Shown: positions 34,621-43,800 of the stretch, one piece after another
How the letters are laid out: every line of letters starts with the position of its first letter
How positions within the stretch are numbered: the first letter of the stretch is position 1
From: Colimorpha_A sp900556615
Lineage (GTDB): Bacteria; Bacillota; Clostridia; Oscillospirales; CAG-272
Reading direction: 5' to 3'
DNA: 64,000 bases
NCBI GenBank assembly: GCA_963598415.1
Contig: CAVBUH010000023.1
Location: 1 to 64,000, forward strand
Position numbers and translations under genes: made by a program
The notes under the pieces: generated by a model
The model's input: only the letters and a program-made list of their open reading frames with translations
What the model was told of the DNA's origin: nothing
The model's database searches: none

Positions 34621-35355
34621 GTGAACAAAACAGCAATTATAACAGGAGGCTCCCGGGGAATAGGAGCGGCAATTTGTTCTCTGCTTGCCGACAGAGGATA
34701 TAACGTAATCATCAATTATCACCGTTCCCGGGCTGCCGCCGAAGCACTTGAATCCGGCATTCGGGCACGCGGACATAACGCACTTGCCGTATACGCCGAC
34801 ATAAGCCGTACAGAGGACATAAAAGCGCTTTTTGAGACTGCATACCGCAAATTCGGTACAATCGATCTCCTCATAAACAATGCCGGAATTTCGCGTCAGC
34901 AGATGCTTTCCGATGTTACCGACACCGATCTGGAAGAGCTTATGTCGGTGAACTTCGGAGGCGTCTTCAAATGCTGCCGGGAGGTGCTTCCTTATATGCT
35001 CAAAACACATTCCGGAAATATCGTCAATATATCTTCCATATGGGGAATATGCGGCGCCTCCTGCGAATCCCTTTATTCCGCATCAAAGGCAGCAATTATC
35101 GGTTTTACAAAGTCTCTTGCCAAAGAGCTTGCCCCATCCGGCATCAGAGTGAACTGCGTCGCTCCCGGAATGATCGACACCGAAATGAATTCTCACCTTT
35201 CTCAAGAAGATATAAAACGCTTTTGCGATGAAACGCCGATCGAACGCATCGGTACTGCCCGGGAAGTTGCATCAGCAGTACTTTTCCTCAGTGATGACTC
35301 CTCCTCATTTACAACCGGACAGATTCTGAGAGTTGACGGAGGATACGCTATATAA
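34621..35355 (+). CDS. SDR-family oxidoreductase, FabG-like
   Basis: A 244-residue short-chain dehydrogenase. Cofactor loop IITGGSRGIGAAICSLLADR, NNAGIS, catalytic Ser in VNISSIWGICGASCESLYSA with Tyr and Lys in LYSASKAAIIG, and the C-terminal TGQILRVDGGYAI. It resembles FabG closely but is a second copy outside the fab operon (first at 19.5 kb), so it may act on another 3-oxoacyl or ketone substrate. The GTG start has GAGGAA about nine bases upstream. It is monocistronic. Confidence 0.88.
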   Translation: MNKTAIITGGSRGIGAAICSLLADRGYNVIINYHRSRAAAEALESGIRARGHNALAVYADISRTEDIKALFETAYRKFGTIDLLINNAGISRQQMLSDVTDTDLEELMSVNFGGVFKCCREVLPYMLKTHSGNIVNISSIWGICGASCESLYSASKAAIIGFTKSLAKELAPSGIRVNCVAPGMIDTEMNSHLSQEDIKRFCDETPIERIGTAREVASAVLFLSDDSSSFTTGQILRVDGGYAI

Positions 35356-35446
35356 ATTTGATAAAACAATCAATTAGCCGATTGCAAAAGTCAAAGATTT
35401 ATTATAAAATCCGTTTTTTCGGTGGCTTTACCGACAAAAAACACCT

Positions 35447-35890
35447 TTAAGGCAATATCGACAGGTTTTGACGGTACAGATACGCAGTCGCATTTTTTGT
35501 CAGACGATACCAATTGAGGAAGCAGGAACGACACCTCTGCCGGCAAAATTTGTGATACTATTTCTCAATTAAAATCTTGCCTAATTATAGGGACTCCGCC
35601 CCTATACCCCGCTTAAGCCCTTCTTGAAAGAGGGGCTTAAGAATTACAAGAACTTTCAAATAGAATATGCTTTTGAAGCTTCTTGAAGGAGGCGTAGGAC
35701 AATGCGGAGATATTTTCAAGAAGTTTCTCCTCACATATAGGCAAGGCTTCTATCGTGAATGAGTATGATGGAAAACAGTTCGAGCCGGATTCGGGCAGTG
35801 ATTTTCAGAGGTACCCTAAGATATGACGGAAAATTGCCTCGCAGATGCATCATCAAGGCGCAAGCCGTGAACCCGGTGGTATTGCCTTAA
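35447..35890 (+). repeat. Family-1 repeat with a composite insert
   Basis: Family 1 starts TTAAGGCAATATCG and ends GGTATTGCCTTAA at 35890, TTAA on both sides. The interior is split at about 35556-35818 by an insert whose right end is family 2 (GCAGTGATTTTCAGAGGTACCC). The rest of the insert holds another common-looking intergenic sequence (GGGACTCCGCCCCTATACCC; AAGCCCTTCTTGAAAGAGGGGCTT). The break is at the same family-1 position (GTGA/AGTATGACGG) as in the 30-kb copy. The remaining gap to 36055 shows no gene. Confidence 0.8.
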
Positions 35891-36055
35891 GACGAGCAAA
35901 GCGAGTCCGCGCACCGAGGAGAGCTGCAAAAAACTTTGATTTTTGCCGCCGGAGATAAGCGCGCATATCCCCGCCGCGCGGTTCTCAATTGAACAACGAT
36001 AGTAAAACGCAGTTTTACCATCAGCTAAACCATAATATAATAAGGAGATTTCGCT

Positions 36056-37759
36056 GTGAAAAAAATTCTTTCTCTGATAATCGTGCTTTCGCTCTCGATA
36101 TCGGTTATCACCTCCTGTTCCTTTTTATCCGACTATATCACTTTTTTGGGCAGGGAGGCAAGACAGCTTACCGATTACAGCAGCATAACCTACGAAAGAC
36201 CTGATTTCGTTTCGCTTTCTTCAAAAATCGATACGCTGAAAGCTGATCTCATGCTCAGTGAAAAGGAAAAGTACTATTATATTAATCTTCTCTCGGAAAT
36301 TGTATCCGATTTCTATTACACCGCCTATACCATGGAAAGCATAGCGTTTCTTGAATACGCCAAAAACATCAAAAATGACACCCTGCGGGAAGAATATTTC
36401 TATCTCGTAACCGAAAATGAAAAAATAAGCGCCAAGCTTGACGAGCTTTATTATCTGTGCGCCGCGTCAGAATATAAAGCGGAAATGGAATCCTCATGTC
36501 TCGGAGTCGGTTTCCTCGACAATTATGCCGGCGAAGAGTTTACTTATCCCGAGGAATTTTCCGAGCTTCTTGAAAAAGAAAACATGCTTATCAATGAATA
36601 CAATGCAGCCATGAGCGAACTTTCGGTGGAATATGAGGGAGTAACCTATACCGGGGAGACAATAGGCGTAATTCCCGACGATGAATTGTATGATGCGGTA
36701 TGCCGCGCTTATTATGACAAATATAATTCCCTGCTCGGCAATCTTTATCTGGAACTCGCAGGAGTAAGGAATACCATTGCGGCATACTGCGGCTATACTT
36801 CATATGCAGAATATTCTTTTGATCTCTACGCAAGAGACTACTCAATAGGCGATTTCGATGAATACTTCAGCGGAATTAAAGAATATATTGCCCCTGTTTA
36901 CAGAGATATGTCGGTCAAATATAAGGAAGAAGTCATGCTTTCTCTTCCGGAAGCGTCGCCTGACGAGATATTAGGTCTCGGAGAGAGCATGGTCTCTCTT
37001 ATGTCTCCTAAGCTTGAAAAAATATTTACAAGCATGAAGCTGAATCATCTTTACACCGTTGCCTGTTCCGAAGAAATGTATAACGGATCTTTTCAGATAT
37101 ACTTCAATGAATATGAAACACCTTATCTTTTTGTAAACGGAACCGGCTTTGCATGCGATAGTCTGACGCTTATGCATGAATTCGGTCATTTCGCGTCGGC
37201 ATATTATAACTACGGAAACGTCGGAAGCAACGATGAAGCGGAGGTAGCATCGCAGGGACTTGAGCTTCTTTCGCTAAAATATCTTGACAAGATATTCGAT
37301 GCGGATACGGCAGAGATCATCGGCAAATACGAACTTCTGAATCTTGCCTCCGCTTTCACCGAATGCGCCGCGTATACCGAATTTGAAAATCTTGTTTACG
37401 GCGACGACAATCTCACGGTGGAAAAATGCAATGAATATTTTCAATACTGCTGTGATAAATACGCGCTTGAAGGAATAACCGGCAATAAAACCTCAGACGG
37501 TATGTATTGGGTATTCATCAATCATCTTTTTGAATATCCCTATTATATGATCGGGTACTCCGTATCGGCAGACACCTCCGTGCAGCTTTATGAAAAATGC
37601 GTCGATGGGATCGACGAGTATATAAATTTTATACAGCTCGCCGGAAACGGAGATTTTTTCGGAAGTATCGAACGTAGCGGTCTTGAAAGTCCGTTTGCTG
37701 CCGGAAGAGCGGAAAAAACAGCCGCATTTTTAAGAAGAGAACTCGAAAAATATTCCTAA
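36056..37759 (+). CDS. M3-family (oligoendopeptidase F-like) metallopeptidase lipoprotein
   Basis: A 567-residue zinc peptidase. The signal peptide ends in a lipobox (SVITSCSFL), so it is probably anchored outside the membrane; most oligoendopeptidases are cytoplasmic, which makes this one unusual. The zinc motif is LMHEFGHFASAYYN (HExxH) and the third ligand Glu is in DEAEVASQGLELLSLKYL, the spacing of the M3 family. The segment TYTGETIGVIPDDELYDAV and the Tyr-rich GTGFACDSLTLMHEF also fit. GTG start with AAGGAG nine bases upstream. Likely role: extracellular peptide digestion. Confidence 0.85.
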   Translation: MKKILSLIIVLSLSISVITSCSFLSDYITFLGREARQLTDYSSITYERPDFVSLSSKIDTLKADLMLSEKEKYYYINLLSEIVSDFYYTAYTMESIAFLEYAKNIKNDTLREEYFYLVTENEKISAKLDELYYLCAASEYKAEMESSCLGVGFLDNYAGEEFTYPEEFSELLEKENMLINEYNAAMSELSVEYEGVTYTGETIGVIPDDELYDAVCRAYYDKYNSLLGNLYLELAGVRNTIAAYCGYTSYAEYSFDLYARDYSIGDFDEYFSGIKEYIAPVYRDMSVKYKEEVMLSLPEASPDEILGLGESMVSLMSPKLEKIFTSMKLNHLYTVACSEEMYNGSFQIYFNEYETPYLFVNGTGFACDSLTLMHEFGHFASAYYNYGNVGSNDEAEVASQGLELLSLKYLDKIFDADTAEIIGKYELLNLASAFTECAAYTEFENLVYGDDNLTVEKCNEYFQYCCDKYALEGITGNKTSDGMYWVFINHLFEYPYYMIGYSVSADTSVQLYEKCVDGIDEYINFIQLAGNGDFFGSIERSGLESPFAAGRAEKTAAFLRRELEKYS

Positions 37760-38043
37760 GGAAAACACTGCTCCTCAGCAAAGGGTATTTCCCGAAAAAC
37801 CTCCCCCTGTCTGTCATCAATCGAACTATCTGCCTTGTTACTTACTTTTCCTCAGGTATAATAAAAGAATTTGCAGTTCATGAATAAAACACTATTGACT
37901 TGAAAGACTATAAATGATATACTGAAAACAAGATGTACTGCATCTTAATCAATTATTTTTGCTTTCTCGAAGGTATTTACGCTGTCAACGGAAGAACAGG
38001 CTAAAGCACTCAAAACAAATCATAATATACAGGAGATGCGCTT

Positions 38044-38526
38044 TTGAATTTCGGAATTACAAATTTTAACGTCGCGCTTCCCGCAAAGCTTGCCGCCGAT
38101 ACTATCCTCCGTTGCAATGAACAGATTTCAGCCCGCGGACTCGTTCTCAGTGAAAGACAAGCAGCGACACTCGCAGAAGCAAGCATCTCCGCTCTTAACT
38201 CTTGCGGCAGAATAGAATTCGGCGGAGAAACCATAAAAAAGCTTATCCTCTCTTTCAGCGATTCTCCGTTTCTCTGTCAGAATAATTTTTCCAATACAGT
38301 CTGTGAACTTATCGATATTTTTTATTATTTTAAAAACGAAACTCTCGATATTGTCAGCGATGATAGGCTTATTTCCGTGATGAAAGATGCTTTTGACGGT
38401 ATCTGCAGCGGTGATCTTGAATTTCTCTCAGGCACCGTACTTGACATGCTTTCCCGTGAAGTCAAAGGAATGGGCGACATTGAAGCAAAAGAAACCGAAA
38501 AGGAGGATTGGCATGACGGATATTGA
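38044..38526 (+). CDS. DUF6323-like protein
   Basis: A 160-residue soluble protein starting at TTG 38044, with AGGAGATG ten bases upstream; no early ATG fits. It is mostly helical by composition, with no TM segment or signal peptide. Sequence features such as ISARGLVLSERQAATLAEAS resemble what I remember of DUF6323, a family of unknown function in Clostridia. It overlaps the next gene by 14 bases and its 3' end carries that gene's ribosome binding site, so the two products are made together. The gap 37760-38043 before it shows no gene. Confidence 0.6.
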   Translation: MNFGITNFNVALPAKLAADTILRCNEQISARGLVLSERQAATLAEASISALNSCGRIEFGGETIKKLILSFSDSPFLCQNNFSNTVCELIDIFYYFKNETLDIVSDDRLISVMKDAFDGICSGDLEFLSGTVLDMLSREVKGMGDIEAKETEKEDWHDGY

Positions 38527-39487
38527 ACGATCCGGCACTTTGAATCCCGAACTTATCGACGGAGAACATTACTTTTCTTCTTTTCTTTCGGAAGCTGTCG
38601 CCCACGGTCTCATTGATATACCGGAATTTCAGAAAATACAGCTTCAGTTGATTGAGCTTCTTGCGGAAAAAACGCTCGCATTCACGGCAGGCAGAAGCTC
38701 CTCTGTCAAAACGGAACGCGCGGAAGCAATCATGAATTCCCTTCTTTACACGCTCGGTCTTGCCTTAAAAAGCTTTCCGTCATTCTATGATGCGCTTGAC
38801 GCGCTTAAAAATCAGTCCATTCAAAAGCTCTATTCAACCGGAAGCCAAAAGATCCATGTAAAGCTTAACACAGCGCGTCTCTATGCCTCTCTTGTCCAAA
38901 GGAGCATGTTCGATTCTGACAACTATACCTACAAAACAACCTTCATCGACGGCATTAACGGCTTTTTCAAAATATACGATCCGAAATACGGAGCAGACAG
39001 AATCGGAATTACCGCCGATTACCCGTTATGTCTTCCGGTCAAAGAATTGACAGGCGTTGAATTTATCTGCAAATATCTTGAATCCGCATATTACGAAAAT
39101 TCTTTTTGCCTGCTTTTTCCATCGGAAAACAGAAAGCATTTGCTGAACGGCGCTTATTCAGACACAACAGGTATGATTTTTAATATTTTCAGAACGGTTC
39201 TGACGGCGTCTCTGATATCCGCACTGACCGAAGGCAATATCTATGCTCCGGAGCCTAATCAAAAAAGCATCGCTCTTCTGATAAATAAAATCTCATTATA
39301 CGGAATTTTTGAGATGAGAATGCTGTTCGCTGAGACTGCCAAACGTCTTTGCGGCGTTTATGATATAAAAAATACGGCTGAAAAAAAATATGTAATTCGA
39401 TCCGCCGAATCACTGGGGCAGGAGGTATTTCATGCAATTCGTCTCGGATGCCCCGAAAGAGTATTAACGGCAATCAAAAAAGATTGA
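38513..39487 (+). CDS. DUF6179-like protein
   Basis: A 324-residue soluble protein coded with the DUF6323-like gene. AAGGAGG sits six bases before ATG 38513, which decides it over the longer open frame at 38387. There is no membrane segment and no catalytic motif I can recognise. HVKLNTARLYASLVQRSMFD, DGINGFFKIYDPKYGADRIG and AIRLGCPERVL-type blocks are compatible with DUF6179 as I remember it. The C-terminal third is rich in Ala, Leu and Ile. The tight coupling suggests a two-subunit complex of unknown function. Confidence 0.6.
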   Translation: MTDIERSGTLNPELIDGEHYFSSFLSEAVAHGLIDIPEFQKIQLQLIELLAEKTLAFTAGRSSSVKTERAEAIMNSLLYTLGLALKSFPSFYDALDALKNQSIQKLYSTGSQKIHVKLNTARLYASLVQRSMFDSDNYTYKTTFIDGINGFFKIYDPKYGADRIGITADYPLCLPVKELTGVEFICKYLESAYYENSFCLLFPSENRKHLLNGAYSDTTGMIFNIFRTVLTASLISALTEGNIYAPEPNQKSIALLINKISLYGIFEMRMLFAETAKRLCGVYDIKNTAEKKYVIRSAESLGQEVFHAIRLGCPERVLTAIKKD

Positions 39488-39559
39488 TACATCGAAGATG
39501 CATAGAATCCGCCGGCATCATATAGAAATCATAATCATATTTTATGGAGGTATATTATT

Positions 39560-40708
39560 ATGGCAAACCGATTCGTTTTAAATGAGACAAGCTACCACGG
39601 CAAAGGCGCAATCGCTTCTATCGCAGAGGAAATCAAAGGCAGAGGTTTTCTGAAGGCATTTGTCTGCTCGGATCCCGATCTTATCAAATTCGGTGTTACA
39701 AAAAAAGTTACCGACGTTCTTGATAAGGCTTCTGTACCCTATGAAATTTACAGTCAGATCAAAGCCAATCCCACAATCGAAAATGTACAAGAGGGCGTTG
39801 CCGCCTTCAAAAAAAGCGGCTCCGACTGTCTCGTCGCAGTAGGCGGCGGCTCCTCTATGGATACCGCAAAAGCAATCGGTATTATTGTAAACAATCCTGA
39901 GTTTTCGGATGTAAGATCCCTTGAGGGCGTTGCTCCCACAAAAAATAAATGCGTTCCGATTATCGCGGTTCCCACGACCGCCGGAACCGCCGCAGAGGTC
40001 ACAATAAACTATGTTATTACCGACGCGGAAAAAAACAGAAAAATGGTCTGCGTCGATGTGCATGATATTCCCGTTGTCGCCGTAGTAGATCCGGATATGA
40101 TGTCTTCCATGCCGAAAGGATTGACCGCCGCAACCGGAATGGACGCTCTCACTCATGCTATTGAGGGCTACATTACAAAGGGGGCTTGGGAAATGAGCGA
40201 TATGTTCCACCTCAAAGCGATCGAACTGATCGCTAAACACCTCAGAGCCGCCGTAAACAATACGCCCAAAGGACGCGAAGGGATGGCGCTCGGACAGTAT
40301 ATCGCCGGAATGGGCTTCTCCAATGTCGGACTCGGTATCGTTCACTCAATGGCTCATCCGCTCGGAGCGCTCTATGATACGCCTCACGGTATCGCCAATG
40401 CCATTATTCTTCCGACCGTCATGGAATACAATGCGCCCGCAACAGGGGACAAATACCGTGCAATCGCCGCCGCTATGGGGGTTGAAGGCACTGCCGACAT
40501 GACCATCGAAGAAGCAAGAACCGCCGCCGTCCGAGCCGTTAAACAACTCTCCACAGATGTAGGTATTCCCTCTGATCTTAAGCAAATTGTCAAGAAAGAG
40601 GATATTGATTTCCTTGCACAATCGGCATACGACGACGCCTGCCGTCCCGGAAATCCAAGAGAGACTTCGGTGGAAGAAATTAAAGAATTGTATCTGTCCC
40701 TTCTCTGA
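39560..40708 (+). CDS. Iron-containing alcohol dehydrogenase, FucO-like
   Basis: A 382-residue group III alcohol dehydrogenase. The nucleotide site is AVGGGSSMDTAKAIG; PTTAGTAAEVTINYVITD follows. Metal ligands are in GMDALTHAIEGYI, GIVHSMAHPLGALYDTPHG (His ligands), with the Asp in DVVAVVDPDMM-type context (VAVVDPDMM). It resembles lactaldehyde:propanediol oxidoreductase FucO and 1,3-propanediol/butanol dehydrogenases; substrate cannot be chosen. GGAGG lies ten bases before the ATG. It is 72 bases after the DUF6179 gene, possibly co-transcribed. Confidence 0.93.
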   Translation: MANRFVLNETSYHGKGAIASIAEEIKGRGFLKAFVCSDPDLIKFGVTKKVTDVLDKASVPYEIYSQIKANPTIENVQEGVAAFKKSGSDCLVAVGGGSSMDTAKAIGIIVNNPEFSDVRSLEGVAPTKNKCVPIIAVPTTAGTAAEVTINYVITDAEKNRKMVCVDVHDIPVVAVVDPDMMSSMPKGLTAATGMDALTHAIEGYITKGAWEMSDMFHLKAIELIAKHLRAAVNNTPKGREGMALGQYIAGMGFSNVGLGIVHSMAHPLGALYDTPHGIANAIILPTVMEYNAPATGDKYRAIAAAMGVEGTADMTIEEARTAAVRAVKQLSTDVGIPSDLKQIVKKEDIDFLAQSAYDDACRPGNPRETSVEEIKELYLSLL

Positions 40709-40817
40709 TTTTGAAAAATAACGAATACCGACAAGAGACTGACCGACAATAAATTAAGAACCGCCCTCTTACATCATCTTCGTACCGATCGGTATACAGT
40801 GGTTCAGCCGTAAAAAG

Positions 40818-40863
40818 AAAGCCCCGTACGCTTCGGAATCAATATCCGAATGTACGGGGCTTT
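40818..40863. terminator. Bidirectional terminator between the dehydrogenase and polC
   Basis: AAAGCCCCGTAC and GTACGGGGCTTT form a 12-bp stem, with an inner stem CGGAAT/ATCCG. It serves both converging genes. Confidence 0.85.
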
Positions 40864-40899
40864 AGTCGATGCCGTCAGATCCGGAAATCGCTTCCGGTT

Positions 40900-43800
40900 T
40901 CAGAAAAATGTTATTTGATTGGTATCGCTGAGTCCGTCAAGCGCTCCGTTTTTCTGCAATACCTCTATTACCGCCTTGGTGAGCTTAGCTTTCATACGCA
41001 AATCTTCAACAGAGAGAATATTTCCTCCCTCCCTCGCATCCTCAATTGCCTGTGCCGCGCTTTCTCCCACGCCGGCAAGAGAGTTAAAGGGCAGCCGTAT
41101 TCTTCCGTCCTCGGGAACATAGGCAAATGCCTTTGATTTGAAGAAATTTACCGGAAGAAATTTGATTCCCCTTGCATAGCACTCATTTACAAGATTAAGA
41201 GTAGCCAGCATAGCGGACTCCTTCTGCGTCGCGTCCGTCCCCTTTTCGGTGATTTCCTTCATCGTTCTGACAACTCCTGCCTTTCCGCTCATAGCAATCT
41301 CAGCGTCAAAGCCTCCGGGCGCTGCCGTGAAGAAAGCTGCATAGAATACAAGGGGCATATGCACCTTATACCAGCCGAGACGTATTGCCGACATGACATA
41401 AGCGGCAGCGTGAGCTTTAGGAAACATATATTTTATCTTTTTGCAGGAGCCAATGTACCATTCCGGAACATCATGTTCCCGCATCTCAGCCTCCCATTCG
41501 GGCGTAAGCCCCTTTCCTTTCCGTACAGACTCCATTATTTTAAACGCATGTGCGTTTTCAACACCGTACCGAATAAGGTCATTCATAATGTTATCACGGC
41601 ATCCGATAACATGGGAGATATCACAAATATCGTTGTGAATCAATTCCTGAGCGTTGCCCGTCCAAACGTCGGTTCCGTGAGACAGTCCCGATATCTGAAG
41701 AAGATCCGCAAAGGTTTTCGGTTTAGCCTCTTCAACCATCTTCATAACAAATTTTGTACCGAATTCCGGAAGACCGAATGTACCGAGATTCGCCTCAATG
41801 TCTCCGTCTCTGATACCAAGAGACTTTGTTGAGTTGAAAAGCTCATAAACATCAGGATCGTTCATAGGAACATCCATCACACTTGTACCGCTGTACTTCT
41901 CAAGCCATTTATACTTGGTCGGAATATCGTGTCCGAGCTCATCAAGCTTGAGAAGCGTGTCATGCAGATAAGCAAAGGTAAAATGTGTGGTGACAATATC
42001 GGAATTAGGATCGTCGGCAGGGTGCTGGACCGGACAGAAATCGTATATCTCATATTCTCTCGGCACAACAACGATTCCTCCGGGATGCTGTCCTGTCGTC
42101 CTCTTAACGCCGACGCAGTGATTGACAAGCCTCTGTATCTCGGCTTTATTCACCGTCGTTCCTTTTTCCTCAAGATACTTCATGACATATCCGTAAACCG
42201 TCTTGTCGGCAAGAGCGCCGATTGTCCCCGCACGAAAAACGTTTTCGGCGCCGAAAAGCTCTTCCGTATATTTATGTACCCTTCCCTGTACCTCTCCGGA
42301 AAAGTTCAGGTCGATATCGGGAGATTTGTCCCCATAAAAACCGAGGAAGGTTTCAAACGGTATATCGTGACCGTCTCCCCGCAGCTTTTCTCCGCATACG
42401 GGACATACAGCATCAGGCAAATCAAAACCGGAACCGACATGATTGGGATTGGAAAAATCGCTGTACTGACAATTTGGACAGTAATAATGGGGAGGGAGAG
42501 GATTAACCTCGGATATTCCTGCCATCGAAGCGACAAAGGACGAACCTACCGAGCCTCTGGAACCAACAAGATATCCCTGGCTCTCGCTGAACCAGACGAG
42601 CTTTTGCGCAATCATATATAAAACGGCAAAGCCATGCTTTATAATAGAAGTAAGTTCTTTATCAAGCCTCGTTTTTACGATTTCGGGAATCGGCTTCCCG
42701 TATTTCTTCTCGGCGTTTTCATAGCAGATTCTCTGCAAATCCTCCTCCGCTCCGTCCATATGCGGTGTAAACGTTCCCTTCGGAAACGGGCGGATATCGC
42801 TGTCGATCATGTCCGCGATTTTATTGGTGTTGGTAATCACCACTTCTTGGGCACGTTCTTCTCCGAGATAGGAAAATTCTTCAAGCATCTCCTCAGTAGT
42901 TCGGAAATATATTCCGGTATCCTTGTCTGCATCGGAAAATTTCATCCCCTTGAGAAGAATTTTACGGTAAATCTCATCATGCTTATTGAGAAAATGTGCG
43001 TCACAGGTAGCAACAACAGGCTTTCCAAGCTCGTCAGCGAGAGAGATCAGTTTACGGTTAAACTCGCGCAGATCCTCGTCGGAGGAAGCCCTGCCGCTCG
43101 CAATCAGATATCGGTTGTTACAGATCGGCTGAATCTCTATGTAGTCATAATACGACGCAATTTCAAGCAAATCCGCTCTCGGTCGGTTCTCAAGCATGGC
43201 ATTAAACAGTTCTCCCTCCGAACAGGCAGAACCGATAATAAGCCCCTCGCGGTAATTATCAAGCACGGTTTTCGGTATTCTCGGATGCTTCTTATAATAA
43301 TTAAGATAGCTGAAGGAAACAAGCTTATAAAGATTCTTAAGTCCGATCTTATTCTTGACAAGGATTATCATATGATAGGTCTTCAGCTTCAGGCAGTCAA
43401 CCTTATCCGCCATTGCCGAAGTCATTGCCGATAAGCTCTTTATCCCCTCTTCGCTTAACTTCTCAACCATTTTAAAAAATATAAGGGCAAGCATTTCAGC
43501 GTCATCCGACGCCCTGTGATGATTAAAATCACCGAGTCCGAAATAATTGGCAAGTGTATCCAGCTTGTGCTTTTTCAGTTCCGGATTCACGTATCGGGAC
43601 AGAGCTACGGTATCAAGATATGTGTTCGAGAAAGGAATTCCAAAGTCATCGCATACCTTGCGTATAAAGCTTGTATCAAAGCCGGCGTTATGAGCAATGA
43701 GGGTTCTGCCACCGGCAAAATCAAGAAAAGCCCTCACCGCCTCCTCCTGAGACGGCGCTCCTTTCACCATATCGTCGGTTATCCCGGTAAGCTCCGTAAT

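Noticed and set aside
39578..40345. 255-codon minus-strand frame inside the alcohol dehydrogenase
   Set aside because: Antisense to a complete, conserved enzyme; Cys- and His-rich composition typical of a shadow frame.
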